From Deltaproteobacteria bacterium (GTDB lineage: Bacteria; Myxococcota_A; Polyangia; Haliangiales; Haliangiaceae), in assembly GCA_013813765.1 (NCBI GenBank), contig JACCRC010000278.1:1-33339 (forward strand): DNA of 33,339 nt, in the 5' to 3' direction. Position 1 is the first letter of the stretch, and each line of letters begins with the position of its first letter. This document shows positions 1-7,219 of this stretch, one piece after another. A program made the position numbers and the translations under genes. The notes under the pieces were generated by a model, which saw only the letters and a list, made by a program, of their open reading frames with translations, was not told where the DNA came from and searched no databases.

Positions 1-67
1 GCCCCACGCCGCAACCGTCTCCTCAACGAGCGGCATCAGCTACTCGGCTGACATCGAACGTCGACGA

Positions 68-646
68 CTACAGCGCCTCGACGAACGTCGCGGTCAGCGT
101 CTCCATCTGCGCGCACGGTGCGTCCTCGCTCGCCGCGCGGCCCTTGTCGGTCGTGCACGCGCCGTTGTCCGACGGGTAGCTGTGACCGATCTGCGTGGCC
201 TTCTCGATCTTCATCTTTCCGCCGGTAAGCGTCAGCTCGATGTCGGAGAGCTCGGGCTTCGTGCACGTGCTTCCCTCGGCGTAGCCGGTGGTGACCTCGA
301 AGCCGGTCAGCGTCTCGCCGGAGATGTCCGAGAGCGTGAAGCCGAAGTCGATGGTCCCCTCGAACGGCGTCAGTGCCGCTTTCTGCCGGCAGTCCGCGAG
401 CGACGCGCACGAGTAGACCTGGAGCATGTCGGTGCCAAGCACGTTACTGCGCTTGGCAAAGGCGAACGCGTGCATGTCCTGAAGTCCGGTCCCGCCGGGG
501 CTGCAGGCCTTGTCGTTGAGGAGGTGGCTGTCGACGCGATAGATGCCTTCGACCTGCGCGGCGCGTTCGATGAACACGCCGTCACTGGCGCAAGCGGAGG
601 CAGCGAGAGCAGAGAATGCAAAAGCGAACGAGGAGAGGAACTTCAT
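68..646 (-). CDS. putative lipoprotein, unknown function
   Basis: This encodes 192 residues with a short hydrophobic N-terminus and a lipobox-like segment ending at Cys19 (LAASAC), so it is probably exported and lipid-anchored. I chose the ATG at 646, which begins MKFLSS directly before the signal sequence; an in-frame start at 664 only adds six residues that break the signal-peptide pattern. The mature part carries several spaced cysteines and a beta-rich composition, but I recognise no family. The C-terminus ends at 68 near the left edge. Its lipobox is Ala-rich, so a cleaved periplasmic protein is an alternative to a lipoprotein. The 179 bases between it and the divergent gene at 826 presumably hold both promoters; I see no clear site there. 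Confidence 0.7.
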   Translation of the reverse strand: MKFLSSFAFAFSALAASACASDGVFIERAAQVEGIYRVDSHLLNDKACSPGGTGLQDMHAFAFAKRSNVLGTDMLQVYSCASLADCRQKAALTPFEGTIDFGFTLSDISGETLTGFEVTTGYAEGSTCTKPELSDIELTLTGGKMKIEKATQIGHSYPSDNGACTTDKGRAASEDAPCAQMETLTATFVEAL

Positions 647-825
647 GGGAGGTCGTACGAGCAACCGCCGGGCCAGCGGTTCTCCCGCCGTCTGTTCATC
701 ACTTGAATACGAAGCGTGAACCGGACGTCACGCCGCGCCGCTCACAGTTCGCGGTGGTACCGGTGAGTGAAGGACCGTCGCGCAGGAAAGCGGCACACCG
801 GCGAGAGTTCGAGTAGGGTGCGGCC

Positions 826-1218
826 ATGTTCCGCCGGTGTGTGCTCCTCGTCGCAATGGCCGCGTGCGGTCACGCGGCTCCGGCGCGTCCCACCGTGCCG
901 GTCGCCACGCCGCCCCTGATGCGGCCTGTCACTGCGCCTTCGATTCTGACAGCGCATGACGTGCTCGCGGCGGTGACCACTCGCTACCTCCCCGGCCTTC
1001 GCCGCTGCTACGAGCAGCAGATCAGGCGCGCGCGCGTCCGCGGACGGTTGACGCTCGCATTCACGATCGACGAGCGCGGCCAGGTCACGGAGGCGAGCGC
1101 GCGCGGCCTCACGCCGAAGCTCGGCGTGTGTATCGAGCGCAAGATGATCGCGTGGAAGTTTGCCGCGCCCGCTGCCGAGGCCAGCTTCCGGATCCCGGTG
1201 CGGCTCGACGCCCTCTGA
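826..1218 (+). CDS. AgmX/PglI C-terminal (TonB-like) domain lipoprotein
   Basis: This is 130 residues with a signal sequence ending at Cys14 (AMAAC), then a Pro-rich linker to about residue 45, then a domain from about 46 to 130. The pattern YLPGLRRCYEQQ, then GRLTLAFTIDERGQV, then a second Cys and WKFAAP matches the TonB-like domain called AgmX/PglI in myxobacteria, in which two conserved cysteines flank a beta-sheet. In that group such domains occur in motility and envelope-energy proteins. Here the domain stands alone on a lipoprotein, so I infer a periplasmic accessory role without claiming a partner. The gene converges on the GuaB1 gene with 12 bases between the stops. Confidence 0.75.
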   Translation: MFRRCVLLVAMAACGHAAPARPTVPVATPPLMRPVTAPSILTAHDVLAAVTTRYLPGLRRCYEQQIRRARVRGRLTLAFTIDERGQVTEASARGLTPKLGVCIERKMIAWKFAAPAAEASFRIPVRLDAL

Positions 1219-1230
1219 ACGCCCATCGCA

Positions 1231-2679
1231 TCAGCGACGGATGCTGCCGTGCGGCGTGCCTTCGGTGTAGCCGGCGGCCGACTGGACACCCACCTCCGCC
1301 TTGTCGTGGAACTCCGGGATCGTGCGAGCGCCGACGTAGGTAAACGCTGACTGCACGCCGGTGATCATGTCGACGAGGATCGCGCCGACACTCTCCTGCC
1401 CTTCCCGGATGTAGATCCGCGAGCTCGAGATGCCCTCGCGGAAGAAGCCCTTCTTCGCGCGCTCGAATGGATCCTGGTTCGCGTTGCGCTCGCTCACCGC
1501 GCGTCCGCTCGCCATCCCGAAGTTCTCCTTGTAGAGGAGACCGTCCTTGTCCTCCTTGACGTCGCCCGGACTCTCGTAGGTACCGGCGAGCGCCGTACCG
1601 ACCATCACGCGCGCAGCGCCCGCGGCGAGGTAGAGCGCGATGTCGCGGGGATGCTTCACGCCGCCGTCGGCCCACACGTGCTTGCCTCGCGCGTGAGCCT
1701 CGCGCGCGCACACGAGCACCGAGGTGAAGGTCGGCCGCCCGGCCCCGGTCTGCATGCGCGTCGTGCACATCGCGCCGGGTCCGACGTTCACCTTGATGAC
1801 ATCGGCGCCCGCATCGAGCAGCGCCTTGGTCCCCGCAGCGGTGCAGACGTTGCCGGCGATCACCGGCACGCGGCCGCCGACGACCTTCTTCACCGCCGCG
1901 ATCGCGTCGAGCATGCGGCGCTGATGGCCATGTGCCGTATCGAGGACGATCGCGGAGACGCCGATCTCGAGGAGCTTCCCGGCGATCTGCGGTGCATCGG
2001 CCGAGATGCCGACCGCGGCGGCGACCATCAGCTCGCCACTCGCCGAGAGTGCCGGGCGCAGGAGCTCGAGGCGCACGGCATCGTTGCGCGTGATCACGCC
2101 GACGAGCCTGCCCTGCTCGTCCAGCACGGGCGCCGCCTTGACGCGTGCCTCCTCCATCATCAGGAACGCGTCGCGATTCGCGATCCCGACGGGAAACGAG
2201 ATCAGGCGCGGCGTCATGAGCGCCGCGGCCGGCGTGTATTGATCGCGGTCGCGCAGATCGGAGTGCGTCACGATGCCGAGCGGCCGGCGGTGCTCGTCGA
2301 CGACGACGACGAGATCGTGTGCGCGCTTGCGGATGATGCCCTGAACGTCGCGAAGCGTCTCGCGCGGAGAGACCTCGAGCGGCGTGTCGTACCGAGCGTC
2401 GGCCGCATGGATGTGCTTGACGATCCGCTCGACCGTCGCGAGATCCATGTCCTGCGGCAGGACGCCGAGGCCGCCGAACCGCGCCATCGTCTCGGCCATG
2501 CGCTTGCCGGTGACGGCGTTCATGTTCGCCGAGACGATCGGATGCGCGCCGCCTGGGAAGTCCGGCGGTGACAGATTCGTGTCGAGGCGCGACTCGCCCT
2601 CGAAGTACCCGGGGGTGAGGAAGACGTCATCGGTCGAGAGCTCGAGCTCTTCGTCGTGGGCAGGATGGAGGTAGCGCAA
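1231..2679 (-). CDS. guaB1: GuaB1-family IMPDH-like protein, probable GMP reductase with CBS pair
   Basis: This encodes 482 residues of the IMP dehydrogenase/GMP reductase barrel. Seen in order are the N-terminal STDDVFLTPG strand, two CBS domains (about 100-150 and 158-207), the catalytic loop GAMCTTRMQTG with Cys305, and the tail GTYESPGD, YKENFGMASGRAV and TYVGARTIPEFHDK. This tail and the CTTRM loop are typical of the GuaB1 subfamily rather than classical GuaB. A mycobacterial GuaB1 has been reported to act as a CBS-containing GMP reductase (GMP + NADPH to IMP + ammonia), which is the likely reaction here. No ATG fits; TTG at 2679 gives LRYLHP, aligning with the family's MRFLDG start. It is divergent from the reductase gene at 2728, with a 48-base shared promoter region. 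Confidence 0.85.
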   Translation of the reverse strand: MRYLHPAHDEELELSTDDVFLTPGYFEGESRLDTNLSPPDFPGGAHPIVSANMNAVTGKRMAETMARFGGLGVLPQDMDLATVERIVKHIHAADARYDTPLEVSPRETLRDVQGIIRKRAHDLVVVVDEHRRPLGIVTHSDLRDRDQYTPAAALMTPRLISFPVGIANRDAFLMMEEARVKAAPVLDEQGRLVGVITRNDAVRLELLRPALSASGELMVAAAVGISADAPQIAGKLLEIGVSAIVLDTAHGHQRRMLDAIAAVKKVVGGRVPVIAGNVCTAAGTKALLDAGADVIKVNVGPGAMCTTRMQTGAGRPTFTSVLVCAREAHARGKHVWADGGVKHPRDIALYLAAGAARVMVGTALAGTYESPGDVKEDKDGLLYKENFGMASGRAVSERNANQDPFERAKKGFFREGISSSRIYIREGQESVGAILVDMITGVQSAFTYVGARTIPEFHDKAEVGVQSAAGYTEGTPHGSIRR

Positions 2680-2727
2680 GGAGCAGACGTTAGCGCATCC
2701 CAGCGGCCGCGGGCTGACGTACAACCC

Positions 2728-3570
2728 ATGCTCCCCGTGAGTGACGTCCTCCTGTTCGGCGCGACCTCCATGCTCGGATGGTCGATCCTGCAGGCTCGGG
2801 GTGCGGCCGGCGTCAGGGCGTTCTGCAACGAGGCCACGCAGCGCCCGCCCGCCGAGATCGTGCACGCGATCGATCTCGACGACGAGCCCGCAGTGATCGA
2901 GCTGTTCGCCCGCGAGCAACCGCAGCTCGTGATCAACTGCGCCGGGGTGTGCGACGTCGGAGCATGCGAGGACTCACCCGAGTTCGCGCGGACGGTGAAC
3001 GTCGAGGGCACGCGAAACCTCATCGAGCACGCGCCGCCCGGGACGCGCATCGTCCACTGCTCGAGCGATCACGTGTTCGGCGGCGACGCCGGCCCGTACC
3101 ACGAGGACTCGCCGCCGGCACCGATCAGCGTGTACGGCCGCACGCGCGTGGAGTCGGAGGAGATCGTGCTCGCGCGCGCGAACACGCTCGTGGTCCGCGG
3201 TGGACTCTGGATCGGACCGTCCTCGACGGGGCGGATCGGCCACCTCGACTGGCTGCGCGATCGCCACCGCCGCGGGCTGCCAATGACGATCGTCTCCGAC
3301 GAGTGGCGATCCGCGGTGTGGGCCGAGGACGCCGCGCGACGCGTGTGGGACCTCGCCCGCTCGCCGATCACCGGCGTTCGTCACATCACGGCGACGCGCG
3401 CGGTCTCGCGCCCCGAGCTCGCGCGGTATCTCGTCGAGCGCTTCTCGATCGGCGCGACGTTCTCGCTCGAATCGCGACATGATCGGAGAGCGCCTCACCT
3501 CGGACGCGTCGAGCTGGCAACCGTGTACACCGACGCGCTCGCCGCCCCACTCCCGTCGGTGGTGGTATGA
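2728..3570 (+). CDS. RmlD-like NAD(P)-dependent sugar-nucleotide reductase (extended SDR)
   Basis: This is 280 residues resembling dTDP-4-dehydrorhamnose reductase. It has an N-terminal dinucleotide-binding loop GATSMLG (11-17), VINCAGVCDVGACE (68-81), a SSDHVF segment (112-117, compare STDYVF) and the active-site tyrosine in VYGRTR (Tyr136). The usual YxxxK lysine is Arg140 here, a conservative but uncommon change for a catalytic position. The family makes deoxysugar nucleotides for surface glycans, but no rmlABC partners are nearby, so the substrate is open. The ATG at 2728 was chosen; GTG at 2740 is possible. The methyltransferase follows after 9 bases, so they are probably co-transcribed. 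Confidence 0.8.
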   Translation: MLPVSDVLLFGATSMLGWSILQARGAAGVRAFCNEATQRPPAEIVHAIDLDDEPAVIELFAREQPQLVINCAGVCDVGACEDSPEFARTVNVEGTRNLIEHAPPGTRIVHCSSDHVFGGDAGPYHEDSPPAPISVYGRTRVESEEIVLARANTLVVRGGLWIGPSSTGRIGHLDWLRDRHRRGLPMTIVSDEWRSAVWAEDAARRVWDLARSPITGVRHITATRAVSRPELARYLVERFSIGATFSLESRHDRRAPHLGRVELATVYTDALAAPLPSVVV

Positions 3571-3579
3571 AGCGTTCGC

Positions 3580-4536
3580 ATGAGTAGCTACGCGGACCTG
3601 TCAATCCATCGCTGGATGTTGCGCGACACGGAGCGCAACGAGGCGTATCGGCGCGCGCTCGAGCATGTCGTGAAGCCCGGCGATGTCGTGCTCGACGTCG
3701 GTGCCGGCACCGGCATCCTCAGCATCTTTGCCGCCATGGCAGGCGCACGTAAGGTCTACGCCGTCGAGCGCACCGGTATCACCGAGGTCGCTCGGCAAGT
3801 GATCGCGTCGAACGGGTACTCGGATCGGATCGAAGTGCTCCAGTCCGATCTCGAGGACCTCACGCCGCCGGAGAAGGTCGACGTGATCGTCAGCGAGTGG
3901 ATGGGTGGGTTCGGCGTCGACGAGAACATCCTCGCGCCACTCGTGATGGCGCGCGATCGCTGGCTGAAGCCCGGTGGCAAGATGGTGCCTGGACGCGTGA
4001 CAGCGATCATGGCACCGGCGCACCTGCCCGAGTTCGACGAGGCGATCGCGCACTGGCGGTCGCGCCCGCATGGTGTGGACCTCAGCGTGATCGCGAGCCT
4101 GACCACGCAGGAGACGTTTCACACGCAGACGCCGCCAGAGTCGCTCGTGGCGCCGCCGCAAGAGATGTGGAGCCACGATCCACTCACCTGCTCGCTCGAG
4201 GAAGCGGATCAACCGTTCACGACGAAGCTGACGTTCGAGACCACCGGGCCATCGACGCTGTCGGGGATCCTCACGTGGTTCGTCGCGGAGATGGGCGATG
4301 GGCGCACCCTGACCAACGCCGTCGGCGATCCGGATACGCACTGGGGCCGGTCGTTGTTCCCGCTCGACCGTCCGATCTCGCTCGTGGCCGGGACGAGGGT
4401 CGAGGTCGAGCTGTGCTGCGATCCGTCGATCCCGGGCAACTGCGAGTTCAGCTGGAGCGTGAAGGTGGCCGGTCACCCGATCGAGCTCCACGAAACACGA
4501 CGCGCCCGACGAGGACGCGCCAGGCCTGGATCCTGA
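3580..4536 (+). CDS. protein arginine methyltransferase (PRMT)-type SAM methyltransferase
   Basis: This is 318 residues with the PRMT signature set. There is an N-terminal IHRWMLRDTERNEAYRRAL (9-27) resembling the eukaryotic H-x2-ML-D-x2-R-x3-Y motif, SAM motif I VLDVGAGTGILS (37-48), and an acidic residue at the end of beta2 (Glu63). The double-E loop SEWMGGFGVDE has Glu106 and Glu115, nine apart as in PRMT1, and the C-terminal beta-barrel has a THW loop at 253-255. Such enzymes transfer methyl groups from SAM to arginine guanidino nitrogens; all visible catalytic positions are intact, so I infer an active enzyme. Its target is unknown. It lies between an RmlD-like reductase and an ABC1 kinase on the same strand. 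Confidence 0.85.
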   Translation: MSSYADLSIHRWMLRDTERNEAYRRALEHVVKPGDVVLDVGAGTGILSIFAAMAGARKVYAVERTGITEVARQVIASNGYSDRIEVLQSDLEDLTPPEKVDVIVSEWMGGFGVDENILAPLVMARDRWLKPGGKMVPGRVTAIMAPAHLPEFDEAIAHWRSRPHGVDLSVIASLTTQETFHTQTPPESLVAPPQEMWSHDPLTCSLEEADQPFTTKLTFETTGPSTLSGILTWFVAEMGDGRTLTNAVGDPDTHWGRSLFPLDRPISLVAGTRVEVELCCDPSIPGNCEFSWSVKVAGHPIELHETRRARRGRARPGS

Positions 4537-4581
4537 CCCCTGCGCCACTTCCGCCTCTACCGGATCATTCGTGTCGCGCTG

Positions 4582-5802
4582 GTGATCGCCGGCGCGGCGC
4601 TACGGTACTGGTGGCTCCAGAAGCGCGAGCGCTGGCGGCCGAAGTGGAGGCCGTCGCAAGCAGCGTGGGACCGCGCGCATCGCAAGACCGGCCGCGCGAT
4701 CTACGGGCTCGCCACCAAGCTCGGCGGTGCGCTGGTCAAGCTCGGCCAGGTGCTGGGTGCCCGCGTGGATGTCTTGCCGCCGGCACTCGTCGAGCCGTTG
4801 CGAGGGCTTCACGATCGTGTGCCCTCGCGTCCGCTCGCGAAGCTGCGGACGCACGTCGAGCGCGAGCTCGGAAGACCGATCGAAGAGGTATTCGCGGAGA
4901 TCGAGCCCGAGGCGATGGCCGCCGCGTCGCTCGCGCAGGTTCATCGCGCGAAGCTGAAGGACGGCACCCTCGTCGCGGTCAAGATCCAGTACCCCGAGGC
5001 GAAGCGGCTGTTCCCGATCGACATGGCCTCGATGCGGCGTGCCGTGCGCGTCGCCCGGTGGCTCAATCGCGCGCTCGACCTGCGGCCGGTCGCGAAGGAG
5101 CTGCAGGAGTTCGTGACGCTCGAGCTCGAGTTCTCGCGCGAGGCTCGCTCCACCGAGCGTGTGCGCGCGAACGTCGCGGACGATCCCACGGTAGCCGTCC
5201 CGCGCGTGTACACCGAGCTATCGACGAACCGACTGCTCGTCCTCGAGTTCCTCCACGGCACACCGCTCAGCAAGATCGACGTGCTGCGCGAGCGCGGCAC
5301 CGATCTGCGCGCCACCGCACGGAAGGTCGCCGAGCTCTACGCGCGCATGATCTTCAAGGACGGCTTCTTCCACGGCGATCCACATCCGGGGAACATCCTC
5401 GTGCTCGACGACGGCCGGCTCGGCCTCCTCGACTTCGGTCTCGCGAAGGAGCTGCCCGAGGGCTTCGCGGCCTCCGCGGGCGCGATGATCGCAGGCGCGA
5501 TGAGCGGCGATAACGCACGCGCGGTGGCCGCCGCTCGAAAGATCGGCTTCGTGATCCCCGACGAGCGGGCCGCCGTGCTCACCGGGATGGTGCGCATGCT
5601 GATGGGCGACTACCGCGATGCGAGCAAGCTCCTCGAGGGACTGACCGCGGGAGAGCTCGAGATCCCGACGCACTTCACGCTGATCGGACGGGTCATGGTG
5701 ATCCTGAGCGGCCTCTCACACTCGCTGGTCCCCAACGAGCGGATCATCGGCGGCGCACTGGTCACCGCCCTCGCGCCGCACCTCATGGTCGCGCGCGCGT
5801 GA
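4582..5802 (+). CDS. ABC1/AarF/UbiB-family atypical kinase
   Basis: This is about 406 residues of the ABC1 (AarF/UbiB) family. Seen are LVKLGQVLGARVDVLPP (the KxGQ inhibitory motif), the Ala-rich nucleotide loop AAASLAQVHRA, VAVKIQYP with the ATP-binding lysine, HGDPHPGNIL (catalytic loop) and LLDFGLAKEL (DFG). The family supports ubiquinone biosynthesis or other isoprenoid-lipid metabolism at membranes and has ATPase activity. The start is uncertain: GTG 4582 is the first conventional start, but the frame stays open to a TGA at 4534. It also reads LRHFRLYRIIRVALVI from a CTG at 4540, which looks like a genuine amphipathic N-terminus. It follows the methyltransferase by 45 bases. Confidence 0.85.
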   Translation: MIAGAALRYWWLQKRERWRPKWRPSQAAWDRAHRKTGRAIYGLATKLGGALVKLGQVLGARVDVLPPALVEPLRGLHDRVPSRPLAKLRTHVERELGRPIEEVFAEIEPEAMAAASLAQVHRAKLKDGTLVAVKIQYPEAKRLFPIDMASMRRAVRVARWLNRALDLRPVAKELQEFVTLELEFSREARSTERVRANVADDPTVAVPRVYTELSTNRLLVLEFLHGTPLSKIDVLRERGTDLRATARKVAELYARMIFKDGFFHGDPHPGNILVLDDGRLGLLDFGLAKELPEGFAASAGAMIAGAMSGDNARAVAAARKIGFVIPDERAAVLTGMVRMLMGDYRDASKLLEGLTAGELEIPTHFTLIGRVMVILSGLSHSLVPNERIIGGALVTALAPHLMVARA

Positions 5803-5809
5803 TTGACCG

Positions 5810-5838
5810 TTGACGCGCCGCAGCGGCCGTTGTACCTC
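5810..5838 (+). promoter_or_regulatory. candidate promoter for the LAS-type lipoprotein gene
   Basis: TTGACG (5810-5815) is followed after 17 bases by TACCTC (5833-5838), about 30 bases before the GTG start at 5870. The -35 is close to consensus and the -10 is poor, so this is only a candidate housekeeping promoter. A clear GGAGG ribosome binding site lies at 5861-5865. Confidence 0.3.
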
Positions 5839-5869
5839 GTCGCCTTCATTAGTTTTGCCTGGAGGCGAC

Positions 5870-7213
5870 GTGGAGTCCTTGCGTGTCGTTCTGATGCTCG
5901 TGTTCGTGGCGGCCGCCTGCGGTCCCGCGCCGGATAGCAACAACAACAACGGCGAGACGCCGATGCCCGACGCCAGCGGTGGTGGTGGCGGTGGTGGTGA
6001 CGCCGGGACGGATAGCGGCGGCGGAACGACGGGCACCGCGCCCGGCGGCACGTGCTCGTGCGACGCGGACTGCGCCGACGATGGCGGCAACCAGGGCGTC
6101 TGCATCTACGGCGTGTGCATGACGAAGGCGACCGGGGCGTGCGCGTCGGCTGGCTCGCAGGGCGAGTGCCCGACGGGCTCTCGATGCTGGACGCTCGACG
6201 GTAGCAGCGTCGGTCCGCTGTGCTGGCCCGATTGCTCGGCGCACACCTGCAGCGGCACGTGCGACAGCGATGGCTCGTGCGCGCCGGCTGCGCAGGGCAA
6301 CTGTGACGTGACGTGCGGCTCGGCGTGCTCGTGCACGATGGACGCGCAGTGCGGCAACGGCATGCAGTGCGTGCAGGGCGATTGCGTACCCGACATGATG
6401 ACCGGCGGCGGTCCCGGCCCGGGCCCCGGCCCGACGTGCACGGGTCTCCCGGTGCGTGACTGCACCGGCACCGGCTGCGGCACGCTCGTGACCTTCAGCC
6501 CGCGCACGAATGCAGCATGGGACGACTACCCGCTCAACGGCGAGACCGCGTCGAACCAGTACCGGAGCTACCTGCGCAAGGATCTGATGATGCTCGTCTC
6601 GTACGCGACCTCGGTCGTCGCGTGCAAGGCGCAGGGCTGGACCTCCGGCATCGGCGGCGCGCTCGGCCTCGGCGACATGAGCGAGGCGAACGGCGCGATC
6701 CCCGGAGCGTCGATCGGCAGCCCCGGTCACCCGCCCGGTACGCACACCAACGGCTTCGACATCGACCTCGCGTACTACCAGGCCGGCACCGCGAACAACC
6801 GGCTGCGCGCGATCTGCCCGTACACCTCGAACGGTCAGGATCAGAGCCACTGCGTCGGCGCTCCAACCACGCTCGACGTCTGGCGCCACGCGCTGTTCCT
6901 TGGCACGATCTTCGAGAGCCCGCGCACGCGCGTCGTCGGTGTCGACGGCAAGGCCGGCCCGATGCTGATCGCAGCGATCGATCAGCTCTGCGACGACGGC
7001 TGGCTGTCGGCAACCGCGTGCAACAACATCGCGCTCGCCTACGAGACCACGAACATGGGCAATGGCTGGTACTACCACCACCATCACCACTCGCACATCA
7101 GCCTCAAGCCGGCGTCGTTCCTCTCGAACGGCTTCTGCCTCGGTGACTGCGCGAACACGGGCAAGGCCCTGCCCGGCCGCGATCTGCGCGTGCACCGCGT
7201 TCGCGCGCAGTAG
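5870..7213 (+). CDS. Cys-rich lipoprotein with LAS-type (MepA-like) metallopeptidase residues
   Basis: This is 447 residues starting at GTG 5870, supported by GGAGG four bases upstream and by the signal sequence that follows (lipobox VAAAC, Cys17). Residues 20-60 are a Gly/Asp/Ser linker and 62-175 are cysteine-rich with repeated CxC/CSC patterns. The C-terminal domain contains GSPGHPPGTHTNGFDIDL, giving His292-x6-Asp299, and HHHHHSHISL, ending with His407-x-His409. The H-x6-D plus HxH arrangement matches the zinc ligands of the LAS group (MepA murein endopeptidase, VanX, D-Ala-D-Ala peptidases). I infer a cell-envelope peptidase; catalysis on murein is not shown by sequence alone. The poly-His run is part of this motif. 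It ends 6 bases from the convergent FadL-type gene. Confidence 0.65.
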   Translation: MESLRVVLMLVFVAAACGPAPDSNNNNGETPMPDASGGGGGGGDAGTDSGGGTTGTAPGGTCSCDADCADDGGNQGVCIYGVCMTKATGACASAGSQGECPTGSRCWTLDGSSVGPLCWPDCSAHTCSGTCDSDGSCAPAAQGNCDVTCGSACSCTMDAQCGNGMQCVQGDCVPDMMTGGGPGPGPGPTCTGLPVRDCTGTGCGTLVTFSPRTNAAWDDYPLNGETASNQYRSYLRKDLMMLVSYATSVVACKAQGWTSGIGGALGLGDMSEANGAIPGASIGSPGHPPGTHTNGFDIDLAYYQAGTANNRLRAICPYTSNGQDQSHCVGAPTTLDVWRHALFLGTIFESPRTRVVGVDGKAGPMLIAAIDQLCDDGWLSATACNNIALAYETTNMGNGWYYHHHHHSHISLKPASFLSNGFCLGDCANTGKALPGRDLRVHRVRAQ

Positions 7214-7219
7214 CGCGGG

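Noticed and set aside
1..51. Plus-strand frame ending in TGA at 49-51 as the 3' end of a gene
   Set aside because: Only 16 codons are visible, with Arg/Leu-rich sequence and no recognisable motif; the evidence is too thin to call.
2656..2728. Longer start for the RmlD-like gene at 2656
   Set aside because: It would overlap the GuaB1 coding start, and the extra residues show no conserved features before the dinucleotide-binding loop.
7074..7100. Poly-His run as an artificial tag
   Set aside because: It sits inside a conserved HxH metal-ligand context in the middle of the C-terminal domain, not at a terminus.
5849..7195. Long minus-strand reading frame opposite the LAS-type lipoprotein, and similar long opposite frames at 11325-12587, 26451-28430 and 29087-30853
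   Set aside because: Their translations are Arg/Ala/His-rich with no domain or signal features, and each lies opposite a gene with clear motifs; GC-rich third positions produce such shadows.
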